Shown here piece after piece: positions 39,685 to 49,220 of a DNA stretch of 64,000 nt. The stretch covers positions 30,352 through 94,351 of the forward strand of contig JAJCZB010000011.1 in the NCBI GenBank assembly GCA_029262595.1. The letters run 5' to 3'. Positions within the stretch are counted from its first letter, which is position 1. Each line of letters opens with the position of its first letter. Both the position numbers and the translations under genes were made by a program. The notes under the pieces are model-generated. The model was not told the origin of the DNA, ran no database searches, and worked only from the letters and a program-made list of their open reading frames with translations. This DNA comes from Candidatus Babelota bacterium (GTDB taxonomy: Bacteria > Babelota > Babeliae > Babelales > Vermiphilaceae).

Positions 39685-42600
39685 TTATTCGTTTGCACGC
39701 AAGCCACTATCGCCCGCAATGAGCCAGGTCCCAGTCGCTGAATTTTGAATCATGCCTGCAACCAACGTATTATCTGCTAAATCAACGGGAACTAACAGAT
39801 TTTTTATAAACCGACTTCCTGTTTGAACAGTTCCTGTAGGTGACGTTAACGTGGTTGCTTGCGAACTTATCTCTTGAGCCGCACTTTGCGCTCCATATAA
39901 AAGAGAACCATCGGTAGCAAAAATATTTCTAAATAATCCAAAACTTGTAAAATATGATGGAATGTCTTCAACGTATACATCTCGCACTCTACGCAGTGTC
40001 ATATCAGTAATAGAGCTCGTCGTAACCTGCGCAATATCAAAGCGATGCAACTGTGCTTGATTTTTTCCTCGATACGCACTCAAAGTATACAATGTCCCTC
40101 CACCAGGTTTTCGAGCAATATCTTGCGCGCGTCCTGTTTGAGAAACCGCAAAAAGCTGGCGAACCGGCCCAACTCCCTCAGGAGTATCGACGAATGTCCA
40201 TACCGCAGAGTTTTCATCTACTGTACGAGCATCAAGACCATTTGCTAACCTAAAGAGACCATTATTGGTGCCAATGATCATTAATTTTTCAGATACTAAC
40301 ACATCTAAAAACGTGCCTTCATCTCCCAGCTCTGGTAGCGCCGCAGCAGATGCAATCGTAGTTGCGGATATCGATCCAAGACCAGGTGTCCCTGTAGTAA
40401 GATCAATACGTACAATTTCGGTATTTGTAATAACATATAAATAATTATCATCATGAATCAATTTACGCACTAACGAAAATTCACCTACCGACTTGAAAGA
40501 CATGCCTGCAGTGATTCCCGTGAAGCCATCTGAAAGACCCGCAAACGTATCCCACCCTGAGCCATCTGCCTTTGAAAGAACAGCCACACCTCCGCTACCT
40601 CCCACAAAAAGCCATCCATTCGATCCAGCCGCGCCATCTTTTGCAACTTCAGCAGCAACAATCGGACCGATACCATCTAATGCGCCTCCTGAAACTGAGA
40701 TAATGCGAGAATCTGATACAGGAAATGTTTGCGTGATTGTTCCATCATCAAATGAACTTAATGGTCCAACTGCACCATTCTGAATGGGCAATACTGCGCC
40801 CATAAATACTCGGCTTGTTTCAGCCATAAGTATTTTTTTATATCCTGTCGCCACCAACAATGAAATATCTAAAAGTCCCGGAGTGTCTGTCCCTAAACTT
40901 CCTGAAGTTACAACAAAATCATGCAAACCCTGCACGCCTGCATCCTCTTGAGCAAACTGTGACCCAATAATTGAAACAATAGGCGATATACTTGATGCAT
41001 CGCCTCCAGCCCATTCAGTACGCTTTACAATTTTTACCTCATCAGAACCATTGGCAACTAACGTATAAAATTCACCCGTAACGCGATCGAGAAATACTGA
41101 TTGCGTAGCATCAGAAAGCCCTACAGCTCTTCGCCATGTTGTCCAACTTTTAACTTTTCCATCTTGCTCAAATTGCGCTTGAGAATAAAAAATCCCCGGC
41201 AATTGCCCAGCATCTGCTGATTGGACTGTGGCAAACACGGTATCACCAAATACAAAAAGATCGGTAATGTCTCCATTCAAAATATCGCCACCGCCAACTT
41301 TCGTTGCTGTGTCTGTGGAGAGTGGCATTTGAGCGGTAGTCGTTGCAGGTTCTTTAATGATTCGTGCAATAAATGCATTATTTTTTGGAGCAAATATATC
41401 TTGAGAATCGGCATCTTTATTTGCGATCGTGCCATTCAATGGAGCATCATCCCCACTATTTCCCGAAACGAGCGGGAGTGCAAATACACTTCTTTGAGTT
41501 GCCGATGGCGCACCAACATTTCCCAAAACAATAAGATATGGTAATGCCGTCGAGGTAACCATTTCACGAACTTTATGAGCAGTGACCGCTACGCTTGATC
41601 CCACCGCACCTACAATTTTATCCGTTCCAGATATTGCAGAAGTAGGCACAATTTCATCAATAAACAATTTATAGTTAAAACTAATGCTGACCTTTTTTGT
41701 ACCATCAGTTTCTAACACATCGTTACCGTTACTATCTTTTACTGTCGTTTCTATCGGCGTAGTGAGCACTCGACCAATCGCAATTGAACGAGCCCCATCA
41801 GTTCCGGCAGCGCCGCCCGTCGCTTGCAATGCAATGTATAATCGGCCAACATTTTTATGCCATATCATATCTACAATTGTGCCAATCGACGCTAAATCGC
41901 TTCCAATTTTTAGTTGCGTTGATGATATATCAAGCGGACGCGCTCTGTTTCCAGTAGCGTTTTCGAACGATCCTGTCTCTGCATCAATGATTAATGGACC
42001 GGTAAAACCGGCAGCTTGACCAATAGCACTGAAAACTATACCACTATTTACATCTCCAAATGATCCGCCATTTGCCCCTGCGGCAGCAAAAACAAACTTC
42101 TCTGGCTGTGCTGCTGCAATCGCAACAATGCCACTCGTTACCTTTGCAGTAGCATCAGGAACATTGTTCGTTGGAATGAGTGTGTTGGTTGGCTTATCGC
42201 TATTTTGAAAAGAAAGTACCGATATATTTTTCCCTGAACCTGAAAAAGTATTAATCATATAGATAGTTTTTTTATCACTTTCAAGTACAACTATTGGTCG
42301 CTCTTTGGCACCCTGCAAAATACTTTCTTCTGCATTCAAAACTGATAAAAAAGCGACGCCTTTATCGTATAGGGGATTTGCAACTAAAATTGCCTTCTTG
42401 TCTTCGTCGAACTTAGGGATATTAAATATAACCTCTTCCGGCGTAAGCGGTAAAAAAGAAGTATCTCCCCGAGATACGCGAGATACGGAAAAATCTTTTA
42501 CACTATCAGCACCGCCATCAGAAGGATGCGCAGAAACATAGAGATTAGTACCAATTAAATCAGGAGCAAGATCACCAATAACAGCATCTTGCACCCGAAA

Positions 42601-42708
42601 CGAAAAGCTTTCGTCGGATGCTGCACCAGTATCGCCTTTAAGTGTAATTGCACAATCAAGCGCACTAGATACGCATAACAAAGCAGTCAGTAACCACCGA
42701 TAGAACAT
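39685..42708 (-). CDS. Large secreted beta-propeller-like protein
   Basis: The 1007-aa product has a signal peptide (MFYRWLLTALLCVSSALDCA) and is almost entirely beta-strand-like. It has many short repeats of the type ...DGSGWDTF..., DDNYLYVITNTEIVRIDL, SEKLMIIGTNNGLFRLANG and GGGTLYTLSAYRGK, which resemble blades of a beta-propeller (WD40 or NHL-like). Cysteines are scarce. GGGGAG precedes ATG. I cannot place it in a family. Gene order (propeller first, barrel second, 25 bp apart) suggests one surface complex. Confidence 0.75.
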   Translation of the reverse strand: MFYRWLLTALLCVSSALDCAITLKGDTGAASDESFSFRVQDAVIGDLAPDLIGTNLYVSAHPSDGGADSVKDFSVSRVSRGDTSFLPLTPEEVIFNIPKFDEDKKAILVANPLYDKGVAFLSVLNAEESILQGAKERPIVVLESDKKTIYMINTFSGSGKNISVLSFQNSDKPTNTLIPTNNVPDATAKVTSGIVAIAAAQPEKFVFAAAGANGGSFGDVNSGIVFSAIGQAAGFTGPLIIDAETGSFENATGNRARPLDISSTQLKIGSDLASIGTIVDMIWHKNVGRLYIALQATGGAAGTDGARSIAIGRVLTTPIETTVKDSNGNDVLETDGTKKVSISFNYKLFIDEIVPTSAISGTDKIVGAVGSSVAVTAHKVREMVTSTALPYLIVLGNVGAPSATQRSVFALPLVSGNSGDDAPLNGTIANKDADSQDIFAPKNNAFIARIIKEPATTTAQMPLSTDTATKVGGGDILNGDITDLFVFGDTVFATVQSADAGQLPGIFYSQAQFEQDGKVKSWTTWRRAVGLSDATQSVFLDRVTGEFYTLVANGSDEVKIVKRTEWAGGDASSISPIVSIIGSQFAQEDAGVQGLHDFVVTSGSLGTDTPGLLDISLLVATGYKKILMAETSRVFMGAVLPIQNGAVGPLSSFDDGTITQTFPVSDSRIISVSGGALDGIGPIVAAEVAKDGAAGSNGWLFVGGSGGVAVLSKADGSGWDTFAGLSDGFTGITAGMSFKSVGEFSLVRKLIHDDNYLYVITNTEIVRIDLTTGTPGLGSISATTIASAAALPELGDEGTFLDVLVSEKLMIIGTNNGLFRLANGLDARTVDENSAVWTFVDTPEGVGPVRQLFAVSQTGRAQDIARKPGGGTLYTLSAYRGKNQAQLHRFDIAQVTTSSITDMTLRRVRDVYVEDIPSYFTSFGLFRNIFATDGSLLYGAQSAAQEISSQATTLTSPTGTVQTGSRFIKNLLVPVDLADNTLVAGMIQNSATGTWLIAGDSGLRANE

Positions 42709-42993
42709 AAAACTCCCCGTTACTCATTGAATCGGTTGTGATGTGTTCACTATAGTGTACGAATATTTACAAAAACTGCCACCTGATTGGCAAAGAAAGT
42801 TGTAAAAAACGTTCTAAAAAATCTGTTTTTTGACGAATATGCTGATTTTAACTATGCTTCAAATAATAACAATAGTTGTATTATATCTGTATTATGCGCA
42901 TTAAATGGATAGTTATCACATCGTTTTTTTTCTGATCACTTCTCTATCAAACTCGCATCTATACGCACACCACTCAAACAAAAATGAACATCT

Positions 42994-44544
42994 ATGCATT
43001 CAAAAATATTTTCTGCCACCACCATCGGCGTGCATGCCCAACTCGTTGAAGTAGAAGTTGATATCTCATTTGGCCTCGTTAATTTTTATATTGTCGGGCT
43101 TCCTGATGCAGCTATTCGAGAAAGTAGTAAACGCATTTTAGCAGCACTCAAAAATTGCGGCTTTTCTCTTCCTGCTAAAAAAATAACCGTTAATTTAGCA
43201 CCCGCAGACTTAAAAAAAGAAGGGACACTATTTGATTTGCCCATCGCTATCGGCATTTTAAAAGCAATGGGACAACTTCAAATTGATGACGATATGCTGC
43301 GCGATACACTGTTTTTAGGAGAGCTTTCGCTAGACGGAAGCATCCGATTTATTAAAGGCGCACTTCCAATCGCTTACGATGCATATAAGCTTGGCAAAAA
43401 AAGAATCATTTTACCGCAAAAAAATAGCAATGAAGCGGCGCTCATTAGAGAACTTGAGATTATTGGCGTCTCGCACCTAACAGAATTAATTGCTTACCTA
43501 CGCTCAGAAAAACCTTTGGCTCCAACTAAATGCAATATCAATACACTTTTGCAAGATGCGCACGAACAATCGTCTATAGATTTTTCACAAGTTAAGGGTC
43601 AATCCCAAGCAAAACGAGCGTTACAAATTTCTGCTGCAGGACGACATAACATTTTATTTATTGGGCCGCCGGGATCAGGCAAAACAATGCTTGCAAAGCG
43701 CTTGCCCTCCATCATGCCTCAGATGACGTTTCAGGAGCTACTTGAAACGAGTAAAATTTATTCGATCAGTGGCAAACTCGGATCGCAACCATTGGTATTA
43801 CAACGCCCATTTCGCAATCCACATCATTCAATCTCGCAAGCCGGATTAATCGGCGGTGGCTCATATCCACAACCTGGAGAAATGAGCCTTTCTCATAACG
43901 GTATTTTATTCCTTGATGAGCTTACAGAATTTAAACGAGACACGCTTGAGGCACTACGACAACCACTGGAAAATAAAACAGTCTCTATTGCACGGGTGCA
44001 TCAATCAATCAGTTTTCCCGCATCGGCGCTTTTAGTTGCAGCGCTCAATCCTTGCCCGTGCGGTTTTATGGGCGATAAAAAGCGAACCTGCTATTGCTCA
44101 AAGCAGCAAATCACTCGCTATTTAAATAAACTCTCAGGGCCACTACTTGATCGAGTTGATTTACAAATCCATGTACCTTCAATTGAATATGAAACCATCA
44201 CATCAAAAGATGAAAACCCTGAATCTTCTGCACAATTATTTGGGCAAATAGAACATGCAATTACAACGCAAATCGAACGCTTTAAGGGCAAATATTTTAA
44301 TAGCGCAATGCCAGCAGATATGGTAGAAAAAACCTGCACACTCACGGACGCCGCGCAAACAGTTATCAAACAAGCATTTGATAAGCTGAATTTGAGCATG
44401 CGTGGATATCATAAAATTTTAAAAGTAGCGCGCACTATTGCGGATATCGAAAAATCAAAAAATATTGATTCTCCTCATCTGCAAGAAGCAATCATGTATC
44501 GCTCCCTTGATAGATATCTCGAACAACAACGAAACAACTATTGA
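42994..44544 (+). CDS. comM: YifB/ComM-family AAA+ ATPase (magnesium chelatase-like)
   Basis: The 516-aa product has the N-terminal ChlI-like domain (LVEVEVDISFGLVNFYIVGLPDAAIRE; 15-41). It is followed by AAA+ with Walker A GPPGSGKT (about 224-231), Walker B GILFLDELTEF (about 303-313), and the Arg-containing C-terminal Mg-chelatase helical region. The AAA+ domain carries cysteines (NPCPCGFMGDKKRTCYC). ComM helps RecA-mediated integration of DNA during transformation in some bacteria by driving branch migration. Whether this organism is naturally competent is not evident from the window. Upstream is a 285-bp gap shared with the divergent propeller gene. Confidence 0.93.
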   Translation: MHSKIFSATTIGVHAQLVEVEVDISFGLVNFYIVGLPDAAIRESSKRILAALKNCGFSLPAKKITVNLAPADLKKEGTLFDLPIAIGILKAMGQLQIDDDMLRDTLFLGELSLDGSIRFIKGALPIAYDAYKLGKKRIILPQKNSNEAALIRELEIIGVSHLTELIAYLRSEKPLAPTKCNINTLLQDAHEQSSIDFSQVKGQSQAKRALQISAAGRHNILFIGPPGSGKTMLAKRLPSIMPQMTFQELLETSKIYSISGKLGSQPLVLQRPFRNPHHSISQAGLIGGGSYPQPGEMSLSHNGILFLDELTEFKRDTLEALRQPLENKTVSIARVHQSISFPASALLVAALNPCPCGFMGDKKRTCYCSKQQITRYLNKLSGPLLDRVDLQIHVPSIEYETITSKDENPESSAQLFGQIEHAITTQIERFKGKYFNSAMPADMVEKTCTLTDAAQTVIKQAFDKLNLSMRGYHKILKVARTIADIEKSKNIDSPHLQEAIMYRSLDRYLEQQRNNY

Positions 44545-44605
44545 TTTCTTGTTCACCCATTTTTAAGCTGCTTCATATTGTAGCTTGAAACCTAAGGAAT
44601 GCTTT

Positions 44606-45220
44606 ATGTGTTTTTCTGCGACTGCCAGCTTTACCGCATCTGCTGTTTTGCTTATGTGTGGGATTGCCGCGCTTACTCGTGCTAAAAAAAATCAACGCCT
44701 CTTTGCAATGATTCCGTTTTTGTTTTCTGCACAACAATTTATTGAAGGAAATATCTGGCAAGCATTAACAGCCGGGACCACTGCGCAATTAGCCACCTAT
44801 GCCTATCTCACCTTTGTTTATATTGTGTGGCCAAACTGGATTCCACTCTCCATCGGCGCAATGTGCACAAAAGTATCCGAAAAAAAGATGATGGCACTTC
44901 CAATGATGGCAGGTATTTTGACGAGCATATTAGCGATTGGATACCTTTTTGTAGCAACCCCGCAGGCCATGATCACCTGCAGCAATATAACCTACGCAGC
45001 CGACTTGCCTCGATGGCTGTGGCTCCCCGGAAGCGCTCTTTATCTTTTTGCCACGATTGCTCCCTTTTTTATTCCAAAAATTAAACACTTGTGGGTCATG
45101 GGAGTAGTCGTCGCTCTTTCTTACGTAGCAACACTCATTTTTTACCATACTGCCATTGTTTCAGTATGGTGCTTTTTTGCCGCATTACTCAGTGTATTTA
45201 TCTTTATAATTCTTAGGTAA
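44606..45220 (+). CDS. Polytopic membrane protein (DUF6629-like)
   Basis: The ATG at 44606 has AAGGA seven bases upstream; the frame open to 44585 begins at TTG and is not needed. The 204-aa product starts MCFSATASFTASAVL, a characteristic start of the DUF6629 family as I recall it. It has six or seven hydrophobic segments (LMCGIAALTRA, MIPFLFSAQQFIEG, LTFVYIVWPNWIPLSIG, MAGILTSILAIGYLF, ...VSVWCFFAALLSVFIFI). The function is unknown. acpS follows 7 bp later, and comM lies 61 bp upstream. Confidence 0.75.
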   Translation: MCFSATASFTASAVLLMCGIAALTRAKKNQRLFAMIPFLFSAQQFIEGNIWQALTAGTTAQLATYAYLTFVYIVWPNWIPLSIGAMCTKVSEKKMMALPMMAGILTSILAIGYLFVATPQAMITCSNITYAADLPRWLWLPGSALYLFATIAPFFIPKIKHLWVMGVVVALSYVATLIFYHTAIVSVWCFFAALLSVFIFIILR

Positions 45221-45227
45221 GCAACTT

Positions 45228-45623
45228 ATGATAATTGGATTAGGCATCGACTCCGTAGACGTTCATCGCTTTTCAGAATGGCATCAATACCCCCACAAGC
45301 AACTGCAAAAAATACTCAGCCTACAAGAAATCGAATACTGCCAAGCAATCCCCCTATTAAGCGCTCAGCGATTCGCTGTGCGCTTTGCCGCACGAGAAGC
45401 GTTTTTTAAAGCACTAAATAGCGCCTTTCCTGAAAAATACATTCCGTTTTTAACCTGCTGCCGCAGTCTCGCCATTACCCACAATCGGCACAAAGCCCCC
45501 ATCCTTACAGTTGATTGGACAATTTTAGGCCACCCAACCCCATCATTCACACCCCTCATATCCCTCACCCATACCGCCACCGTGGCAACCGCATGCATCT
45601 TTATACAGAAAATTTCTAAATGA
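45228..45623 (+). CDS. acpS: Holo-[acyl-carrier-protein] synthase
   Basis: Attaches the 4'-phosphopantetheine arm to acyl carrier protein. The 131-aa product has both signature motifs: IIGLGIDSVDVHRF (about 2-15, catalytic Asp) and RFAVRFAAREAFFKAL (about 47-62, Glu/Lys). The C-terminal half ends with SLTHTATVATACIFI, as in AcpS. Length is standard. AGGTAAG precedes ATG. It is cotranscribed with the DUF6629-like gene. Confidence 0.93.
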   Translation: MIIGLGIDSVDVHRFSEWHQYPHKQLQKILSLQEIEYCQAIPLLSAQRFAVRFAAREAFFKALNSAFPEKYIPFLTCCRSLAITHNRHKAPILTVDWTILGHPTPSFTPLISLTHTATVATACIFIQKISK

Positions 45624-45710
45624 AAACCTCTTTAAAAAGAAAAATCGCCTAATCTTCCCTATACGCAACCAACTACACTCTCATGAATTTTAACTTTTAT
45701 ATATAAAATC

Positions 45711-45740
45711 TTGTTTTTGAATGTTTTCTATTGGTATTAT
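45711..45740 (+). promoter_or_regulatory. Possible sigma-70-like promoter for the 250-aa secreted gene
   Basis: TTGTTT (45711-45716), 18 bases, then TATTAT (45735-45740), about 65 bp upstream of the start codon in AT-rich DNA. The match is moderate and chance hits are common here. Confidence 0.3.
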
Positions 45741-45803
45741 ATTAATAAGATTAATGCTTGGATAGCAAAAATAAAAAATAACCGTTTCTAGAGGGGAATA
45801 GTG

Positions 45804-46556
45804 ATGAATGTATATGTAAAAGCACTCTTATTGAGCTTGCTTTGCTCAGCTCAACTTTTTGCAGCACCCGACTGCTTTCAAAAATACAATGTAACGCTGA
45901 TCAATAAATCTGGTGGAGACGCCGATATCAGCAAAACAAATGGCATTTGTGGTGCTTCACGAAAAACAGAAATTCCTAATAATGGCTCGCTCAGAGTAGT
46001 CATTACTAAGCGTGGCGCTGAGCTTTCCGTAAAGGCTGGGCCCGAAGATGGAAAATCAAGACGCTCTATCAAATTCTTTAGCAAACATCACCGATCACAT
46101 TCGCCAAGCGTAACGCTAAACTCTAAAGGATTTGTAGCTGAAGGATTCTCACAAAAAATGATTACATTCCCAGTTAAAATTGAAAACCAATCTGGCGGAA
46201 TCGCAAAAATCGTAGAAACATGTGATACAACTGGCAGACGCACTGCAATCGCTGATGGAAAATCTGCAAAAATAACCGTTAAACCATCAAGTTACATCGT
46301 GGTTGAGTACGGCCCTGAAAAACAAAAAACCCGAGCTAAAGTTATTTTTGCTGAACAAACGGGAGATCAACCATCAGTCACATTTGTAAAACGTGGATTC
46401 ATTAGTCGAGGCGTACACGGCCGAGATCTTCACATGCAAACACATCGAGCTCCTATCATGCGTATGCACCGCACAAGAAAGGCTAAAAAGGAAGAAAAAG
46501 CGCAACAAGCAACACGCAAAGGCTCTCGAAGAAGACGCCGCATAAGAAACAGCTAA
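45804..46556 (+). CDS. Secreted protein with two tandem beta-domains and Arg-rich tail
   Basis: GAGGGG seven bases before the ATG at 45804 sets the start (250 aa). The signal peptide is NVYVKALLLSLLCSAQLFA. The mature protein contains two homologous domains (about 26-115 and 116-205). They share VTLINKSGGDADI / VKIENQSGGIAKI, AGPEDGKSRRSIKF / YGPEKQKTRAKVIF and SPSVTLNSKGFVAEG / QPSVTFVKRGFISRG. The tail (about 220-250, RKAKKEEKAQQATRKGSRRRRR) is highly basic. Cysteines (three in the first domain, one in the second) could pair. No family is recognised. A strong terminator follows. Confidence 0.78.
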   Translation: MNVYVKALLLSLLCSAQLFAAPDCFQKYNVTLINKSGGDADISKTNGICGASRKTEIPNNGSLRVVITKRGAELSVKAGPEDGKSRRSIKFFSKHHRSHSPSVTLNSKGFVAEGFSQKMITFPVKIENQSGGIAKIVETCDTTGRRTAIADGKSAKITVKPSSYIVVEYGPEKQKTRAKVIFAEQTGDQPSVTFVKRGFISRGVHGRDLHMQTHRAPIMRMHRTRKAKKEEKAQQATRKGSRRRRRIRNS

Positions 46557-46611
46557 TAAAGCTGAGATAAAATATCCCCATACGCGCCGCACAATAGGAG
46601 GCGTGACTTTT

Positions 46612-46645
46612 AAATAGGGCTCTTGTAGTAGAGCCCTATTTCTAT
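46612..46645. terminator. Rho-independent terminator
   Basis: AAATAGGGCTC / GAGCCCTATTT, an 11-bp perfect stem with an 8-base loop, followed by CTATTC. It ends the secreted gene and lies about 30 bp before the Lnt-like gene. Confidence 0.85.
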
Positions 46646-46679
46646 TCAAATTCCAAAAAAAATACGATACTGTTGTGTG

Positions 46680-48020
46680 ATGATCACACATATCGCTGTA
46701 TCTGCACTGTGCTATAGTATTCCTTTTTATTTTCCAATGGCGTGGTTTGTCATCTGGCTGTTTCCACTTTTTTTGCTGCATCTTCTTATAGCACGGCAGC
46801 TCACCACTACGCGGATATTTCTATGGAGCATCACAGTGGTTTCATTCCAGGTACTTGCCTTCTGTGATGCACTCATCAAAATGGCATCCGGGCCCTTTGC
46901 TCTCAAACTCATAGCGCCTGCGCTGCTCATAATGTACGTCCTCATCTATCCTGTCGCGTGGCTTTTAATAAGTCGGTACATTGTAAATAAAACCAAATCT
47001 TTTGAATTATCAGTGGCTCTATGGACAATTTCTCTCTGGCTCTACTTACTTTTTTTAGATTACGCTCTTCTTTGGCCCTTTGGCAGATGCGAGGGCCATA
47101 TTTTTATGAACCCTCTTCTTGCAATCGCATGGTATCCGCTCTTTCTTGCGCCACTTGCCTACCTACAACTACCCATTGTTTTATTATGGTTTAGTTGCAT
47201 AACTTCAAGTATATATACAACATACAAATCGCCATTACTGAAATATAAAATTATATTAGTACTGTTAGGCGCACCTTGGCTTGCAATGGCATGGCTTACT
47301 CCCCACAATAATCCTCCTGCGTGGCTGGCGCGCGTAGGGCATTTACCTCTTAGTTTGCCGAGTACGATTTCTGACGCTTCTGGGCAAACTATTATTCGCC
47401 GTGAGCTAAATCAATTACACAAAAAACATCCCTCGATTACAGTTATTGTTATGCCCGAATCTGCATGGAATAATGCCAATTTAACTCAAAAATTAAAACT
47501 TGATTGGTGTGTTGATCACCCCATCGACAATCTTATTATTGGCAGTTTTGCTCACGAAAAGGAAAACTATTTTAATAGCCTCTATTGGTTTTCAAACGGT
47601 AGGCAAATGCAACGATTCGATAAACGACAAGCAGTCCCTCTTGCAGAACGAATAACTCTCAATGCAGCCTGTTTCTGCTCAAACCTCTACTTTCAAACTA
47701 CTCCGCCTGTTTGCCCCTCTAAAAAAATACGAACTCCTTTTTTCGTTCCTGATATTGCATCATTCATGCCTTATATTTGCTCTGAAATATACTGCAACGC
47801 TCATCCGGATGACCATACAAACGACACCTTTCTGGTGACCTCTAATGATTCTTGGTTCATGCCCCATTTTCAAAAATTAATGGCACTCGCTGCTCGCTTT
47901 CGCGCTATCCAATGGAGGCGCCCAATCTTATATGTTGGATTTCACTACGCGCAATATTTCGATCAATCTGGAATGGGACACCGCATTGCAACCTCCCCAC
48001 CTAGTCGCATAATCGAATAA
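46680..48020 (+). CDS. Apolipoprotein N-acyltransferase-like protein (Lnt, divergent)
   Basis: Lnt adds the third acyl chain to lipoproteins at the inner membrane. The 446-aa product has about six N-terminal membrane helices (about 1-205) and a nitrilase-like periplasmic domain. Residue numbers count the upstream GTG codon as 1. The Glu-Lys-Cys triad is visible as MPESAWN (Glu261), FDKRQAVPLAE (Lys316) and ICSEIYC (Cys368); SNDSW (about 390) is also typical of Lnt. The short distance from Cys368 to the C terminus and the altered GRPxxRxxN region (RRPILYVGFHYAQY) mark it as divergent. The ATG at 46680 has no strong ribosome site, and a GTG lies just before it. Confidence 0.75.
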   Translation: MITHIAVSALCYSIPFYFPMAWFVIWLFPLFLLHLLIARQLTTTRIFLWSITVVSFQVLAFCDALIKMASGPFALKLIAPALLIMYVLIYPVAWLLISRYIVNKTKSFELSVALWTISLWLYLLFLDYALLWPFGRCEGHIFMNPLLAIAWYPLFLAPLAYLQLPIVLLWFSCITSSIYTTYKSPLLKYKIILVLLGAPWLAMAWLTPHNNPPAWLARVGHLPLSLPSTISDASGQTIIRRELNQLHKKHPSITVIVMPESAWNNANLTQKLKLDWCVDHPIDNLIIGSFAHEKENYFNSLYWFSNGRQMQRFDKRQAVPLAERITLNAACFCSNLYFQTTPPVCPSKKIRTPFFVPDIASFMPYICSEIYCNAHPDDHTNDTFLVTSNDSWFMPHFQKLMALAARFRAIQWRRPILYVGFHYAQYFDQSGMGHRIATSPPSRIIE

Positions 48021-48109
48021 AAAAAGAAAATGGTCCGAAAATCCAGCCTTTTTTTTGACAAAGCTAAAAATGTAGGTAACCTTTGACTATAGACATATAG
48101 AAATTACGG

Positions 48110-48186
<77 letters not shown>

Positions 48187-48192
48187 AATTCT

Positions 48193-48219
48193 AAACCGGC
48201 TGTTAAAAGCCGGTTTTTT
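48193..48219 (+). terminator. Terminator after tRNA-fMet
   Basis: AAACCGGCT / AGCCGGTTT stem, GTTAAA loop, then TTTG. It starts 7 bp after the tRNA. Confidence 0.88.
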
Positions 48220-48255
48220 GTGGCCAAATAAACGTCTACACTGCTAGGACTCTAT

Positions 48256-48795
48256 ATGAAGCACGCACCTCTCATCCAAATGCTACAAGACTATCTCCCT
48301 CTCGATCCAGAGGAGGTAAAGTTTAAAAAAAGCATGATTACTTTTATAGAAAAGAACCCAGACTGCTTTGAGCGAACACTACAACATGGCCATATCACAG
48401 CGTCATCGTGGCTACTCAATAAAGATCACTCGAAAGCTCTTCTGTTGCACCATTCCAAATTAAACCTATGGCTTCAACTTGGAGGGCATTGCGATGGCGA
48501 TTCGAATGTTTTAGCCGTTGCAATAAAAGAAGCCCAAGAAGAATCCGGCATTTCCAATATAACACCCGTCAAAACTACTATTTTTGATATCGATATCCAT
48601 CGTATTCCTGCAAATAAAAAAGAAAAAGAACATTTCCACTATGACGTTAGATTTTTACTACAAGTGACAAGTGATGAAGCCGTTGTACAAAACAACGAAT
48701 CAAAAGAATTGCGATGGATAGGAAAAGATGTCAACGCATTACCAACGCAAAGCCCATCGGTTACACGTATGTTTGAAAAGTGGCTCACTATCTAA
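48256..48795 (+). CDS. Nudix hydrolase
   Basis: The 179-aa product contains a Nudix-like box, GHCDGDSNVLAVAIKEAQEESGI (about 77-99). It deviates from the consensus at the first Glu and has Lys for the box Arg, though the EAQEESG core that binds metal is kept. It starts 15 bases after an AGGA. The substrate cannot be deduced. It lies directly after the tRNA terminator and converges on a second Nudix gene with 4 bp between the stops. Confidence 0.85.
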   Translation: MKHAPLIQMLQDYLPLDPEEVKFKKSMITFIEKNPDCFERTLQHGHITASSWLLNKDHSKALLLHHSKLNLWLQLGGHCDGDSNVLAVAIKEAQEESGISNITPVKTTIFDIDIHRIPANKKEKEHFHYDVRFLLQVTSDEAVVQNNESKELRWIGKDVNALPTQSPSVTRMFEKWLTI

Positions 48796-48799
48796 AAGG

Positions 48800-49219
48800 C
48801 TATTTTTCTCTTACTCTCAAAAAAGCATTTGCTTGCTCAAGCACCTTCTGAGCGCTATCGAAGGTCAATCGCTCAATCGCCTGATCATAAGGTAGCCATT
48901 CAAATCCTATATGTTCATGAGAGAGCGTTATCCCATCACTCGAAGCCACTCCTACAAAAAAACAAACCGTCTTTTTTATTAGACTTCCATCTTGCTTAAA
49001 AAAATACTCTAAACACTCTTCAAACCCGTCAATGAGCTGCGCTGAAAGCCCCGTCTCTTCTTTGAGTTCACGAAGCGCTGCATCTTTTTTGGTTTCACCT
49101 TTTTCAATCTTTCCCTTTGGCAGATCCCAATGCCCGTGAGGATAGTGAAGTAATAAAAAATGAAGAACGTTATTTTTTATGTAAAACGTAATAATACCCG
49201 CAGATTCGATCGTTTTCAT
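48800..49219 (-). CDS. Nudix hydrolase (Ap4A hydrolase-like)
   Basis: The ATG at 49219 has GGAGGA about nine bases upstream. It lies one base after the murJ stop, giving 139 aa; a longer frame from 49309 overlaps murJ. The complete Nudix box GKIEKGETKKDAALRELKEETG is seen at about 36-57, preceded by HYPHGHWDLPKG, which is typical of bis(5'-nucleosyl)-tetraphosphatases. It is probably the third gene of the lolD-murJ-nudix unit. Confidence 0.9.
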   Translation of the reverse strand: MKTIESAGIITFYIKNNVLHFLLLHYPHGHWDLPKGKIEKGETKKDAALRELKEETGLSAQLIDGFEECLEYFFKQDGSLIKKTVCFFVGVASSDGITLSHEHIGFEWLPYDQAIERLTFDSAQKVLEQANAFLRVREK

Positions 49220-49220
49220 A

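Noticed and set aside
48055..48101. tRNA-fMet promoter (TTGACA at 48055 and TATAGA boxes at 48088 or 48096)
   Set aside because: The spacings (27 or 35 bases) do not fit a sigma-70 promoter, so no promoter is called.
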